Shown: positions 1 to 12,538 of the stretch, one piece after another
How the letters are laid out: the number at the start of each line of letters is the position of its first letter
Position numbering within the stretch: position 1 is the first letter of the stretch
Source: Prostheceraeus crozeri
Lineage: Eukaryota; Platyhelminthes; Polycladida; Euryleptidae
DNA length: 64,000 nucleotides
Assembly (NCBI GenBank): GCA_907163375.1
Contig: CAJQUW010012957.1
Span: 1 to 64,000, forward strand
Direction of reading: 5' to 3'
Translations under genes and position numbers: made by a program
Notes under the pieces: model-generated
The model's input: only the letters and a program-made list of their open reading frames with translations
The model's database searches: none
Told to the model about the DNA's origin: nothing

Positions 1-144
1 GCAAATTTCTCCATGACCAAAGAATGAGATAGAGAGAGAGAAAGTGTTTTTTTTCAGAATGGAAATCAATCATATACACATCGGTAAGCTTCAGAGTGAA
101 ATTAAAAGAAAAAGTCATTGACCATCTGAATACAGAATCAAGAA

Positions 145-1342
145 TTACATATATAAACACTGTTGAGATACATTGAAATGAACAGTTGAAACTGCCTGTC
201 TTCGGGAGGTTGTTGCCATTTCAACATAATAATGACCACTTCTGTCAAGACGATGAGGAATGAGGGAATGGAGTGGATGACTTTCTACGCACTCTGCAGT
301 TTTGAAGAGTTTGCAAGCTAGTCTTATGCGTCGATTGTTAACGTCTTCGAATACATCACAATTACAATCATATCCGCGAATGATACGATGACACCTTTTG
401 GAAAAATGACGAAGAGTGTCCTGCAGATGAACCGGCAAAGATACACGAACGATGCATAACCAAGCAGTGGAAAAATCATGCCCTTGCAGGTGGTCTCCAA
501 AACAGGCAAGGAGACAATCGGTCGAAGGACACGAAGGGCATATACGCAAGAGCTACACTTTTTCAGAGTCACATAAACATGCTGATCCCTTTTTAAGTTA
601 GAGGAAAAAAATACTCCAAGCAGTTTCAAGCTGTCAACTATCTGAACGTGTGGCAATACGGCTGAATCAAAGTTAACACTGCAATTTCTCTTCAGTATCA
701 TCAGCAGTTTTGATTTTTTGACGTTAAGATAGAGGTTGATTTTCTCGCTTGCTGCAACGATGCCATTAAGAGTCTTATGAAGCTGTTGATGCTTGATGAA
801 GAATCATGATAGATAGTCTGGAGAACCACAGTGTCATCAGCATATTTGATGTAATCAGTATGTTCAGGATCAATGAGATCTGCTGTGTAGAAGATGAAGA
901 AGAGAGGACCAATTAAGGACCCCTGAGGCACTCCACTCCTCACATGAACCGGTTCACTGGTACAATTCGCCAACCGCACGGATTGAGAACGATCGCTTAA
1001 ATACAAGGTAACCCAATCAGTAAACTCAAGTGGGACATTTTGTCGAAATAGCTTTTCGATTAAGATTCGATGAGAGACAGTGTCGAATGCACGCGTAAAG
1101 TCCAGGGACAGAAGAGCAACACCAACAGCCTCAGTAGATTCCAATCGCCTTGTAACGGAATCATGCAAATGAATAAGAGCACAAGATGTGGATGAGTATA
1201 ACATGTATCCGAATTGGTCACGATCGATGCTTTTGGAAAGCGTATGACGTATACTGTCTAAAACAATACTCTCCAAAATCTTCTCTAGCACATCATTTGT
1301 GTTTTTTACGCTTCCATTGGTCCGACATTTAGATCCACCCAT
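145..1342 (-). mobile_element. 5'-truncated CR1/L2-type LINE, RT to C-terminus
   Basis: This is the 3' half of a non-LTR retrotransposon, read on the minus strand. The segment 1342-701 encodes the reverse transcriptase palm: LDFTRAFDTVSHRIL, then SGVPQGSLIGPLFF, then KYADDTVVL holding the catalytic YADD box. The thumb and connection follow in 701-324, and a C-terminal tail in 549-145 contains HPLHSLIPHRLDRSGHYYVE, a tail form typical of CR1/L2-group LINEs. The three pieces lie in different frames, so there are at least two frameshifts and the copy is dead. The endonuclease and ORF1 are absent, as expected for incomplete target-primed reverse transcription. It lies head to head with the LINE at 1950-5489 but is a different lineage by sequence. 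Confidence 0.85.
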
Positions 1343-1949
1343 CGTCTATTGGTGCTGATGTAAAGCACGGATTCAATGCATTCAAGTGCGTATGTGAAAC
1401 ATTTATTTGGCCCTGTGATCATGTGACTTCACATGCAAAATTACACTGGCAGAGATTCCTCGGAAGATTTGTGTCTAAGTCACAGGATGCCATTTACTTT
1501 TAGAATGAGCGATATCAGAATTAGAATTAGAATAATATCAGCATCTTACGATCATTGTGACATTAAATTTGACTGGAATTTTAAATCGCATCAGTGGTTG
1601 TTGAATCAATTACTTGAACTACATGCCGCAATGTAGATTCATCGGATTCCCGTCAGTTCGTGCCATTATTCTATAATTGGATCTATTTATAGTGGTGTAT
1701 CTTTGATTATTCAGTGCTTCTTCGACACTCTTTCAAAGCAATTGTACACACCCTTGTATGACGTTTACTAAGCATATCGATTGTACACACTGAAATAATC
1801 TGTGTTTCAAGGTTATCAGCTGATTCCTCGTAAAGGTGTAGAGACTACCCTGGCCAAAATTTCTGAAGATATCGATTTTTTTGTGACGTCATATTCATTA
1901 AACAATTAAGTGACCCTGAAGTTCCCGCAAGCTGTTAACTGACGCAATT
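1343..1949. other. Intergenic gap, possibly including LINE 5' UTR
   Basis: No gene is supported here. A 67-codon open frame at 1433-1636 has no recognisable domain. The last one or two hundred bases before 1950 may be the 5' untranslated region of the plus-strand LINE, but no target duplication marks its start. Confidence 0.4.
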
Positions 1950-2684
1950 ATGACAAACACACCAAAGCGTAGTCTGCGGTCGAACTCTTGCGATCATACA
2001 CTGAATGTCAATGACATCAAACAGCTGATTAAAACAGCAAAAGATGAAATAATCGTCAGACTTAGATCAGATATCGATAATCTCTTGAATAAAGTTATGG
2101 TTGTGGAGGCGAAAATAGATAGGTTCGAAGGAGAAATTCAAGACTTAAGAAAAGTTCAAGAAAAACACGAAGAAAAGATAACAAAGTTATCAAATGATGT
2201 AATGAGTTTTCAATTACATGGTACTCAAGAAATCATGGACGAAATTGAGCAGCGAAATCACCGAAGGACTAACGTTATAGTTCGAGGTATTCCTGAATTG
2301 AATTCGGGCACTATTGATGAAAGAAAGGAGCATGATGAGGAACAAGTCAAAGAAATTATTTCAAAGTTGAAATTGCAACACATAGACGTCAACAGTACTA
2401 CTCGCATTGGTAAGATTCGCGGTGTAGACCGACCTATGAGAGTTAGACTGAATGATGATACAGCAAAGACTAAAATGCTGCAGAATGCACGATTTTTGAG
2501 TAAATTTGTCGAGCATAAAAAAGTATACATTCATCCCGACAGAACGCCGATGCAACAAATTGAGTATCGTAAGCTCAGAGAGGAGCTGAAGGTCAAAAGA
2601 GATAATGGACAAGACGTTATCATTTTTAGAGGTAAAGTGATAAACAGAAGTAATATGACCACCTCCAATTCAAATTTTCACTAA
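1950..2684 (+). CDS. LINE ORF1 protein (nucleic-acid chaperone type)
   Basis: This is a 244-residue protein with a true ATG start. Residues 30-95 are charged heptad-like sequence, suggesting a trimerising coiled coil. From about residue 105 the sequence RRTNVIVRGIPE starts an RRM-like fold, and the segment near residues 180-235 (YIHPDRTPMQQIEYRKLREE) matches the C-terminal domain of L1/CR1-type ORF1 proteins. Such proteins bind the element RNA and help reverse transcription in the ribonucleoprotein. The frame is intact, and it sits 66 bp upstream of the ORF2 frame. Element family is confident; activity is not shown. Confidence 0.8.
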   Translation: MTNTPKRSLRSNSCDHTLNVNDIKQLIKTAKDEIIVRLRSDIDNLLNKVMVVEAKIDRFEGEIQDLRKVQEKHEEKITKLSNDVMSFQLHGTQEIMDEIEQRNHRRTNVIVRGIPELNSGTIDERKEHDEEQVKEIISKLKLQHIDVNSTTRIGKIRGVDRPMRVRLNDDTAKTKMLQNARFLSKFVEHKKVYIHPDRTPMQQIEYRKLREELKVKRDNGQDVIIFRGKVINRSNMTTSNSNFH

Positions 2685-2750
2685 AGAATTTTTATCTCAC
2701 CTCTGACTCTCAAAAATACCCAGTTTTATCATTGACAAAATATCCAGTCT

Positions 2751-5324
2751 TTGCTCCCGAAAATTGACGAGCTCGCAATCTTAATGAAAATGAAAAAGCC
2801 TGATATTCTATGCATTACTGAAAGCTGGCTACATGATAACATCAGTGATTCTATTGTATCTTTAGACGGATACTATATGTACAGAAACGATAGAAGTGGG
2901 AGACGCGGTGGTGGTACCATTATTTATGTTAAAAGTACTATCGTCTCCAACGAAATAACTGTTAATCTTGCAACTGTTCATAAAGTTTCATGCAATGTCA
3001 TTGAGTTGCCTCGTCTGTCTTTGTATGTTTTGTGCATTTATATACCGCCATCTTGTAACAGCAATAAGCTTTATCAGGTACACGAATTCATTGTTAATAT
3101 GTTTGACACCTTACTGTGTAATAAGCCTCAGTACAATTTTATAATTGTAGGTGATTTTAATCACTTTGATACGAGAAAGTTATGTGACACCATTGATGTG
3201 ATTGACCTTATTACAAAGCCTACTCGAGGTAATAATATACTTGACCACATTCTGATTTCTGAAGATCTTACAGACAAGTACCCTAAAGAAAATGTTAATT
3301 TTGACTCCCCAGTTGGTAATGCTGACCACGTGTTCCTTACTGTCTATCCTGATGCATACGATAACAAATATCTCAATCAAACGTTTCATTTACAAAATGT
3401 CTTTGATTTTCGATATAGTAACATAGAGATTTTGAATGACGCTATAAAGCGATTTGATTGGTCATTTTTGCTAAATGTAGATGATGTAAACATCAAATGG
3501 TCCTACTTTCATGATGTAGTATCAACCCTTATCGATATTCATATACCACGAGAAACGATTCTGATGACGTCTCATGATAAGGATTGGCTTACTCCTGTTA
3601 CGAAAAAACTGATCAACGATAGATGGGAAGCATTTCGAACGAAAAAACTGGAGCAAGTATAATTACTTGAAGGAAAAAGTCAAAATAGAGGTACTTAAAT
3701 GCAAGACAAAATTCGCAGAAAAAATAAAAAGTAATTCCAACGGGTTATGGAAGTTGTTATCAACCACTAAAGATACAACGAAACAAACTAATGCTTATTT
3801 CAACTCATTCATTACCAAGAACGGAGGCATAAAAAACACACTCTCAATGATTACGAAACATTTTCATTCGACACAGAACTTCAACTCTTCTTTGCCAGAG
3901 TGTGACCTGGATGACGATGGTTGGCATTTGATAATAAAAGAAGCTGATGTAATGCGATTACTCCTAAAGGTGAAGGAAAACAAGTTCTCTGGTGATCCAA
4001 ATATCCCATCGTCATTATACAAACGACTTGCTGATTCGATAAACATTTTCTTTGACTCATATTTATCAATCTATAATAGATACGCGCATATTCCCAAGCG
4101 ACTGTAAAAAAATGACTATAACTCCTGTCCCTAAAGAAAGGAATATCTAGTTATCTAAACTACGACCTATATCTCAAAACAATGTTACCATCCAAGATAT
4201 GTGAACGTATTATTCTTGAAAAAATAGGCCCAGATCTTGAAAAATCATTTGGTAAAGAACAACATGGATTCCGGAAAGGTTGCTCAACTACAACAGCATT
4301 GATATCGATCATGAATAGTCTTTGTAAAATTTTGATAATGTGAATTGTTTTGGATCTATCCTTTTGACCTTTGATATCCATAAAGCTTTTGATAATTTGA
4401 ACCATAACTTGATGATACAAAAATTATTACGTATTGGCACACCAACAGGTTTTCTGATGTTGTTGAAAAGCTATCTGACCGACAGCTGACCGACAGACAC
4501 GCCTATGTCCAGCTGAATAGAAACATATCAGAGTATTTCCTGTATGTATCTGGAGTTCCACAAGAAACGATTTTAGCCCCGTACTTGTTTGCCGCATTTT
4601 TTGGGGACTTTCACTGCATGTTACAAACTACTGACTTTGTCAAGTATGCAGATGATTTGACATTAATATTGCCTGTTTCCACAAAGCTTATGTCGGGAAT
4701 AGAAAAAATGTGAATTGTGAAATAGAATTTGTGACTAACTGGTGTAAATCTAATGATTTGAAGTTAAATATGTCAAAATCTAATGTGCTACCATGTTTCA
4801 AGAAAAGTTTTACATCTCCATCATGTCATTTTCCCATCAAAGTGGTGGACTACATCGATATTTTGGGTTTACGTATTTGTCATGATTTGAGTTGGGCAAA
4901 GCATGTACAGAAAATTGTAAAGATTGCTAATAAGCGCTTTTATGCTTTGAGAAAACTTTGGCCATTTGTTTCAAGCGATGAACTGCATTTATTGTATACG
5001 TCTTATATACGTTCCATACTCGAATACGCATGTCCTGTTTTTGTTGGTCTGAATAAGACACTATCCAATTGCTTAAATATTGTTGATAAACGGGCACATA
5101 AGATCATTTACCGTAACAATGAGAGAAAATGTCAATGCTCTGAAAACGAACTGATCAAACGAAGATACGCACAAAGCAAGAAACTATTCCTGTCGATAGA
5201 AAACGATGAAGACACATTCTCAATGCCATCATCCCCAAAAGACATTCATATTCAAGGAGCATATCCATACCGTTCGTCAGAACTGAACGATCTCGTACAT
5301 CCTTTGTACCATTCACCTCTGTGA
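2751..5324 (+). pseudogene. LINE ORF2 (endonuclease-reverse transcriptase), broken
   Basis: The segment 2751-3662 is an APE-type endonuclease: CITESWL (metal-binding Glu), a glycine-rich RRGGGTIIYV, VGDFNHFD and GNADHVFLTV with the catalytic Asp-His near the end. The 3667-4107 segment is the linker and fingers. Reverse transcriptase boxes are visible in shifted frames at about 4370-4400 (FDIHKAFDNL), 4550-4580 (SGVPQ followed by Glu where Gly is usual) and 4639-4662 (KYADDLTL). The C-terminal domain is open from 4710 to 5324. There is a stop between the first two segments and several frameshifts in 4108-4710. This enzyme nicks the target and copies element RNA at the nick; this copy cannot do so as one protein. 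Confidence 0.85.
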
Positions 5325-5489
5325 TTATAAATGACACTTACTGATTTTTTTTTTTGCTTTTTTGTGAATTTTCTCAAACCGCACATCAAACTTTTCTGTT
5401 AAAAGGGTTCCAATGTAAATTGTGTAAAAACATAGTTTTGTCAGATTTTTATTTATCACTCAATAAACACTTACTTACTTACTTACTTA
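5325..5489 (+). repeat. LINE 3' UTR with (ACTT)n tail
   Basis: About 140 bp of AT-rich sequence follows the ORF2 stop. It ends in AATAAAC and five or so ACTT units at about 5467-5489, the tandem tail on which CR1/L2-type reverse transcription is primed. Confidence 0.75.
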
Positions 5490-5960
5490 ATGTCCATGCT
5501 TGATAAAAAATCTATTCTCTCAAATCCTTCCATGAAGATTAGCATTCCGGATGAAAATGTTCACAAATTTATCCTGTCCAAAGTGTTTACTTTGATCCTG
5601 TCATTTTCACTAGAAATGGTGTCAGTTGCTATCCATTAATGATATTCACATGATGAACAAATTCTCCTTTCTTGCTCAGCCACCATTTCTTGAAATGCAG
5701 TTGACAAAACTTAAGAAAGTATAAATAAGCAAACCGAATGAAGCATAAGTACTCCCATTCACTTGTAATTACCATTCTGTTCACGTTATAGAGTTGCGCT
5801 GCTATCCCTCCTTATATTGACTAACCATTGCTAGATAGCCTGTAGTCTAGAAAGTTTTGATCAGACTGACATGAATTTCCACTACTAGAAATTTGAATTC
5901 TAATGTTCTATGGTTGTCATCTTTAACATAGTCCGAACCTTAGGTAATGGATAATGCAAT
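5490..5960. other. Intergenic, nothing recognised
   Basis: AT-rich sequence with no supported gene, RNA or repeat. Confidence 0.4.
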
Positions 5961-6190
5961 CATTTAAGGTCATTATTTGCTATAATTACCGAGAACCGCA
6001 GGCTCGAGATTATTATGACAAATAATGACCGAAGAAATCTATGTATTATCTGTTATAATGCATGACTTTTTCCATAGAAGTCTGCACCAGGTTAATAATT
6101 TCCAATCAGGAAAATAATTACCTGTTTCGTGGAACTTATTAACCTGTCGACATAGAAAGCCTTGCAATATCATGCATTATATGAATTATG
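5961..6190. repeat. Nested foldback cluster
   Basis: Several stems lie inside one another. GGTCATTATTTG near 5970 pairs with CAAATAATGACC near 6020. TATAATGCATGA near 6055 pairs with TCATGCATTATA near 6170. AGGTTAATAA near 6090 pairs with TTATTAACCT near 6145. This looks like one or two small foldback or MITE-type elements. No target duplication was found. Confidence 0.5.
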
Positions 6191-6207
6191 ATAGGAATAT
6201 TGTCATA

Positions 6208-6638
6208 CACTGTAAACCGTTGACTGGCAATTGACAGACATTTATCCTACAAAATCTATTTTGTCGGTCATTGTTAGTTCTTGTAGAATGATTGCCACTG
6301 AACACCGACAATATCTGACAAAAAGCGACAAAATGAATAGCAATGAATTATAGCTTAAATTTTATCAAAAATGTAGGTAATTAATTGAATTATGTCAAAA
6401 TGAATCATGGTTTTGCCACACAGCAATGCAGATTGCCCAAAAGTCAAGCAATCACTAATCGAAAAAATCAATCAATATTCAACAGTTTTTGTTCGTTAAT
6501 TTGCATACAAAGCATCTGTTTCGATGTCGGTGGAGAACCTACAAATTCGTCGGATATCGCAGGATATTGGCGGTGACAATCGTCGGTTGATTTTGTCAGT
6601 CATTTTGTAGGATAATTGTCGGTCTGCGGTTTACAGTG
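6208..6638. mobile_element. MITE with CACTGTAAACCG ends
   Basis: A 431-bp element. The left end begins CACTGTAAACCG and the right end closes with its complement CGGTTTACAGTG. The similarity continues inward through a shared ATCCTACAAAAT. TA flanks both sides and may be the target duplication. There is no coding capacity, so a transposase must have been supplied in trans. Terminal similarity to the MITEs at 11604 and 13206 suggests one superfamily. Confidence 0.65.
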
Positions 6639-6648
6639 TAGTTTTATC

Positions 6649-6678
6649 GGACAATAATGCAGATATTCATTATTGTCC
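6649..6678. repeat. Perfect 11-bp hairpin
   Basis: GGACAATAATG pairs with CATTATTGTCC across an 8-base loop just outside the MITE. Confidence 0.5.
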
Positions 6679-6679
6679 T

Positions 6680-9591
6680 CTAAACTGTGACAATATTCCT
6701 ATATTAACGATTTATCATCACACCTACATATAGCTATGACTACAAATGTAAGTGGGCGACTTATATTCATATTTCTTTATGTTTGATGCATTTCTTGATA
6801 ATAAAGAATTCAGAATAATACACAAAATCTCGTTTAAATGAGCAGCTATTGAGGCACAGCTGCGAATCTGAGCGTTACAGTGATAGCAGTGATAGACTTA
6901 CCTTGCGGCCACTGGAGTTGCACTTGCAATTCAAAATCAATCTCTGCGACAGGTTATGGGTTATATGCCTCACCATTATCAGCGGACATCATCTTTCCAT
7001 CGTTAAATTAATGTGCCAATAAAATGATTTGCATCGTATTTAAATCCTTTCATCAGAGAGTCGTTCATGAAGGAGATTTTGAGCATCTGTCATTTAACAG
7101 TTTTCATCACGAAATGCATTTAGTAACGACAAAATTGCTCATTGCTTCATATCTTCATTCTCACGTGGAGAGCATCATTTGCATCAACACAGATGTGATG
7201 AAAGTCTTTCTCACAAACACATTTTGTAGCTGATTTTGCTTTGTTGAGTATTTGCGTGTCCTATCAAGTTGGAAAACTGAACAGTAATTCCAAACACGTG
7301 AATCACGAGCTCCTATCAGTTAAACAGAGAACCATTATTTTGAAATATTTCATATAAGCATATTTGCTTACAATCATATTCAAAGAGCGTTTAATAATGC
7401 TAGCCGCATTGGGGGAGGGGGGTTGTTCCTCCCCACCTGGCGAATGTTTTGAGTGTCTCTTGAAGCAAGCAAGTTATAGCCACTTTTGACTGAAGGAAAA
7501 TAAATTTGGTGCAATACCTTTAGACGTGAGAAATATCTTAAAATTTGAATATTTGCAATATTTTGGCTGATTTCGGTATATATTCAATTCTAATGTATAT
7601 TTCGGTATCAATTCTTGATCAAATGAGTTGAGATTAATTAAAGGATTCTTCCTATCAATATAAAGATATTCACAAATGCAAAGATTTTGAATTTGAAACT
7701 ATTTGCTTCCTATGTGTGCATCATTGAAATTCAAAATTCTAATATGATTTTTTATTGTTCTTGTACTTTTTAGTTCTGCATCTAATCAGCAATTATTGAA
7801 CATTTTCAGAATCAAGTTACTTTTACTCTCAGTTTCTCGATGAAAGTTCACCGAATGGTTGTTTCTTATCCTGCAGAAACTAAATACGAGTAACCACCTT
7901 CACCAGATCTTTCGATTAGTGTGTGGTTTATTAGTTATTGTTATCATTTTCCATTTCCAACAGTGTTCTGATGGAAATTTGTTAAAATGTTGGCGTTTTT
8001 TTACTTCTGACCTTCACCTTAGCCCAAGGATGACCTTAAAAATAATGCTGTTTTTCTGAATCCTCTTTCAATGGCCCTTCGAGTGATGTGTGGTTTGACA
8101 AAATTGCTATGGTATTTAATCTGGAGATTGTGCGCCATTTCAATAACGTTACATGTTCCAATGCTTCCCTTCTAGTCAACAGAAGAAGAGACGACCTGTC
8201 TAATTCTGTGGGTAATAAAGCTACTAAAAAACTGTGCAAGTGAGAATATTGAATTGAATGTCGCAGTCTGGGAAAGTCTGGTGATGATGAGCAAAAGGAT
8301 TATAGATGCAGGTAATTCTATAACGGTCGCCATGTCGCGTGTCAGGAACAGGAGAATGTTCTTGGTTCAACAATCATTCATTTTGCTATCGATTTTTAAT
8401 GCTCTTGACAATCACACGTTTGGTTTGCTTTTAGTGTGGCTGAGGCCTAGAGCATGTATGCAGTCATAGTTTATTTCTATGTATGCAGTAACTTCAGGTC
8501 CGTTACAGCGGAATTGAATGGAAGCAGATTATCACGCTGTTGCTGTATTGAAAATATTAGCCCTAATTGTAGGCTACAAATCACGTGGATCAAAACACTT
8601 TGGTCACAATGATCGTGTGAAATTGCTTTCGTGACAAATGCGATTAATTGTAATTATCTTAGATTTGAAACTTCTAGCGATATTAAGCAGGTAACCAAGC
8701 AACGCGTACTAGGCAGAATTTGAGCTGAACCACTGCGGCCCACAAACTCCTCACGAAAACCTGGCCCATGATCCACTTGATCCACGACTCATCGTGAACC
8801 AGAACACTTGAAGCCAACTTGACGCACCTGACCTACATGTCTCAAGCACTAACAATATTCTAAATAATTGAAGCGGATTTCTAAAAGCTGTTTAGATTTG
8901 ACATACGTGTCCCATAAGTCAGAAGTATCCGAGCCTTAACATTGGAAAGGCTCTATCTATCCCGTAAATACTTTTAAAGATAATTATTATTATTCATTAC
9001 AAATTATTACCACCTATAAATAATAAGGTGAGACAAACATGTTCCTGGAAGAATTGAAAGTGATATTCTAATACGACTCAACTCTTAATATACTCGTGCA
9101 TGACATGTTTAGCTATATTGTGTGAGCAATACATTACTATAAACTCTATCTTGGGGTCTTTCGAGAAAGTGTCATATTGGGACAGTATTCAGTCATCACG
9201 ATAGTTAATGTAAAATACTTTTTTTGTTGATATTTCCTTCACAAGGTTCTGACCGTACGGGACGCTGGATCCTTCAGTTGATAAGTTACTGAAGAAATTA
9301 GAAATCTTTGATCTCCTTAACCATCGCCCTACTGCGGTGTTTTGACAAGCACGTCCTCTTGGGGGATGGCGCTCATCACCCCTGCATATTTCTGAGACTA
9401 AAGGTCCAAATTCAAAACAAAATGCACAAAATGAAAGCTCCTATGATGATGACTCAGGATATCATCATTGTTTTGATGTTCAAGGTCGTTGAGATTTTTG
9501 TGAACCAAAGAAAGCCAAGAAAGCCAAGCCAATTGTTTGGCTAGATCAGAATGTAGAAAAATGACAACGACCACAAAAATTTCACGCAACA
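6680..9591. other. Long intergenic stretch
   Basis: No gene or element was recognised in these 2.9 kb. The open frames (for example 7024-7233, 7859-8059, 8254-8469) are short and show no domain. A G-rich run with a C-rich complement near 7412-7438 could fold as a hairpin. Old decayed repeats are likely but cannot be named. Confidence 0.35.
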
Positions 9592-9938
9592 GGGATCCAT
9601 CCGGCCAAACTTCAAGTTAATATAAAAGATCATGACGACAAAGAAAACGGATTTTTTCCATTGCGTCCGATAGCGTCAACTATAGGCACACCAACTGAGA
9701 AAGTTGACCGGTTAGCAAGTGTTCCTCTCAATCAACTAGTTAAAGATGCACCAGCACTTATTAGTATATTAAGTGCTATGGTACTAACTCGCTGATTAAT
9801 GAAATGAAAAATAAAAGTCAACATATTGTTAATGAAAGGGATCAAACATTCATCTCACTTGACATTAGAAATTTGTACCCTAGTATACCAATCAAGGACG
9901 TTATAACCGTGATAAAAGCTTTTGCAAAGCAACATTGA
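9592..9938 (+). mobile_element. Penelope-like element RT fragment
   Basis: Plus-strand translation gives PAKLQVNIKDHDDKENGF and PLRPIASTIGTPTEKVDRLA, then after a one-base frame slip near 9780, FISLDIRNLYPSIPIKDVI. The RPI-S-IGTPT box and the following SLD-NLYPSIPI motif (first catalytic Asp) are those of Penelope-like reverse transcriptases. The fragment ends before the YADD box. It is a short dead relic with neither terminal repeats nor a GIY-YIG domain nearby. Confidence 0.7.
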
Positions 9939-10061
9939 AGTCAGATCTAAAATTATGGTTTCAGCATCAACTTTCTCATAGACGTTACAGGATGTGAATG
10001 CTGACTACCACACACATGGAAATAGTAGTGAACACATCTAATTCATGTGTTACTTCATCCG

Positions 10062-10091
10062 CTCTCTCTCTCTCTCTCATACACACACACA
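10062..10091. repeat. (TC)n(AC)n microsatellite
   Basis: A compound dinucleotide run directly next to the hAT element insertion. Confidence 0.9.
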
Positions 10092-10103
10092 CTGCCACAC
10101 AGG

Positions 10104-11331
10104 TAGTGATGCAAATGGAAAATTTTCCATTTTTTTCAAAAATTTCCGGAAAATTTTCCAATGGAAAATTTTGAAATTGTTTTTATTCGGTGATTGACGT
10201 TTTTGCCTTTGTTTTGGAGACTTGTTGCAGTCGTTTGAAAAGACAATGTAACATTCAAAGTCCGAAAACTTCTCTATCATCCCTGCATGTTAACTTTTGG
10301 AACCAACTGCACCCTCCATGTCTATTTCAGATCTTTCCAACTGAATATCAGATATTAAATGGATTTCAGATTTCTCTAATTGAATTTCAGATATTTGTCA
10401 GAAACTCAACTTTGAAAGGATCTTAGATTCAACTGGAGAATCTCCAATTCATCTGGAAAAGTCTGAAATTCACTGATCTGAAATCGATTTGGAACTATCT
10501 GAGCCATCTGAGCTAGAAATGGAAGATGTGTAGTTTGTCCTCCACGAAGATATCGGACATTACCCCAGAAGTTAGAAGCTATCATATAGATTTTCTTATA
10601 CTCATCACAGATATCTTTAGTTTCCAAATATCTCACGAGTTTACAGTCTTATCTTCCAATATATCGTCGCTCATGTATAATGCTGTGTTGGACTGTGTGC
10701 TTGTGCTTCACATGTTCATCAACACATGGAGAAGTTGTATCATTGCAATCAAGGCTGCATAATAAAGCTTAACTTTCAAGCCATAAACAAGCTCCCAAAT
10801 AAAGTGCATAATTTTTGCTCCAGATCTTTCACAATGCATGAAATTATACCCCTATCGTAAAGGAAAAAAATTCACGTTGTCCCAAAAGATGTCTGTGTTA
10901 TAATATTAAAAATGCCAACAAATTGCCACAAGCTACTGGTGGCAAAGGAATGCCAAAAAATCCGCGGACGGGATTCGTATTGCCACGATTGTTTTAATCG
11001 AAATGATATGATGAAATCAAGAGTTTTGGAACAATTCTATTGATGTGTCTATGCATGCCTCGATCGGCTGTGATAGAAAACGTAAAAATTATGTCACAAA
11101 AATTCAAATTTTTTCATTTTTCAAAATCGGTTTAATCAAAATGATGATCAAGATCACCCTTTTTAGACCCATGCTGTTGGTGTGTAGCTGCCTCGGCTGT
11201 AGAAGCGGTCAAAGCAGAGGGCCTATCACAAAAAATTAGAACTTTCAAAATTTTCCAAAATTTTCCAATTTTTTCCAAAATTTTCCGTGGAAAATTTTGA
11301 TTAAAAATTTTCCGGAAAATTTTCATCACTA
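10104..11331. mobile_element. Non-autonomous hAT element with perfect 8-bp TSD
   Basis: A 1228-bp element. The left end reads TAGTGATG and the right end CATCACTA, flanked by the exact duplication CACACAGG at 10096-10103 and 11332-11339. Eight-base duplications and TAG-type ends define hAT. Both subterminal regions are packed with GGAAAATTTTCC-like motifs, the kind of repeated sites hAT transposases bind. No transposase domain was seen in any frame, so it depends on an autonomous relative. Confidence 0.9.
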
Positions 11332-11339
11332 CACACAGG

Positions 11340-11603
11340 TGCACGTCTTTTACCGTGATAGCACCACATCGATTGCATCATTAATTAAGTTCTTCGATCT
11401 TTAAACCTTACACATGCCCATTAATAGATGCCCTCAATTTTTTATAGGCTGAATTTACAAGTGACAGCAAGATGACATGGATGACCAGGAAATTACTTAC
11501 GCCATGCAAAAGGAATTTGATAAGATCTTAGCCTTTCTATATTGCATGCTTTTTATAAACAATACTAATTTTGATATGCACTTTATTTAACATCCACATT
11601 ATA
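11340..11603. other. Intergenic, nothing recognised
   Basis: A short AT-rich spacer between two transposable elements. Confidence 0.4.
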
Positions 11604-12535
11604 CACTGAAAATCGCTCAATACCAATCACATACGAAGGATGCATACCAAAATATTTTTTGGTATATTTCTGTATTCTCTTGGTATATATTTGTATGCTT
11701 TTCGTATGTTATTTCAGATGTGTTATGCTTTACATACTAAAGCCATACCAGCACAATGTTAAAAGAAAGCATCAATCATGTCCAAAGTATGCTAATTTAA
11801 GGTTTTTTGCCAATAAAGATCGCACTAATGTTACTACCGTTTTGTAAGTAGTGAGATAATGACATTCAAGAGTCATACTTTGAATACTGAAGTCGATTTT
11901 AATACACGTAAGTCTAAGGCATTTCATGAATAATCAATAAGTATTCAACCATCAACAATTATGCATTATGTAATTTTGAAATTAAACATTATCAATCCGA
12001 AATAAAAACACATTAGAATTAATGAACGCAAAAATTGTTATGCTTGAGATATATAAGTCAGCATGATTTCACGAAAGATACTGTTTGAATGAATTGATGT
12101 TTATCATTGGTTCTTAAAGTAGAGCTAACTAAGCGTACTGTTAATGTTGCTAGACAAGTAGCAACAACGACAATCTCGTAGAGCATAAACTTCACAATAA
12201 ATTCAATCTAGATAAAAATCACTCTATCAAACAAAACATATTCAAGACAGGTATTACCGAAAAAAGTTATTTGACAGTAGTATGTAATAAATATATACTT
12301 TTTTCTATGTGACTTAAAGCTGCACATACGAAATGCATACCAGAGACATACGAATAAGGATGAATTTGCATCGGGTCTCGTATATACCAACAACTTGTAT
12401 TTCAGTGTAAAACAGCCAATCACAGATAGAATAGTTCGTATCGCTACATACCAGATCTCTGTAAACATACGAGAATCTCGTGTCAAATGTTAGTTTCAAA
12501 TTGTATGTGATTTTGGTATCCAGCGATTTACAGTG
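11604..12535. mobile_element. MITE-like element, TACCAAAATCACATAC ends
   Basis: A 932-bp element. The left end starts CACTGAAAATCGCTCAATAC. The right end, complemented, starts CACTGTAAATCGCTGGATAC, and both continue into CCAA...TCACATAC. ATA lies on both flanks and may be the duplication. The interior holds many TACCAAAATA and CATACGAA motifs in both orientations. There is no coding capacity. Confidence 0.7.
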
Positions 12536-12538
12536 ATA

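Larger units (their letters stand above)
1950..5489 (+). mobile_element. Nearly full-length two-ORF CR1/L2-type LINE
   Basis: This non-LTR retrotransposon has the standard order: ORF1 (coiled coil plus RNA-binding fold), ORF2 (APE-type endonuclease, reverse transcriptase, C-terminal tail), a short 3' UTR and a 3' tail of ACTT tetranucleotides. A short tandem-repeat tail instead of poly(A) is typical of the CR1/L2 group. ORF1 is open, while ORF2 is interrupted several times, so the copy is inactive but not very old. The true 5' end was not located. Confidence 0.85.
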
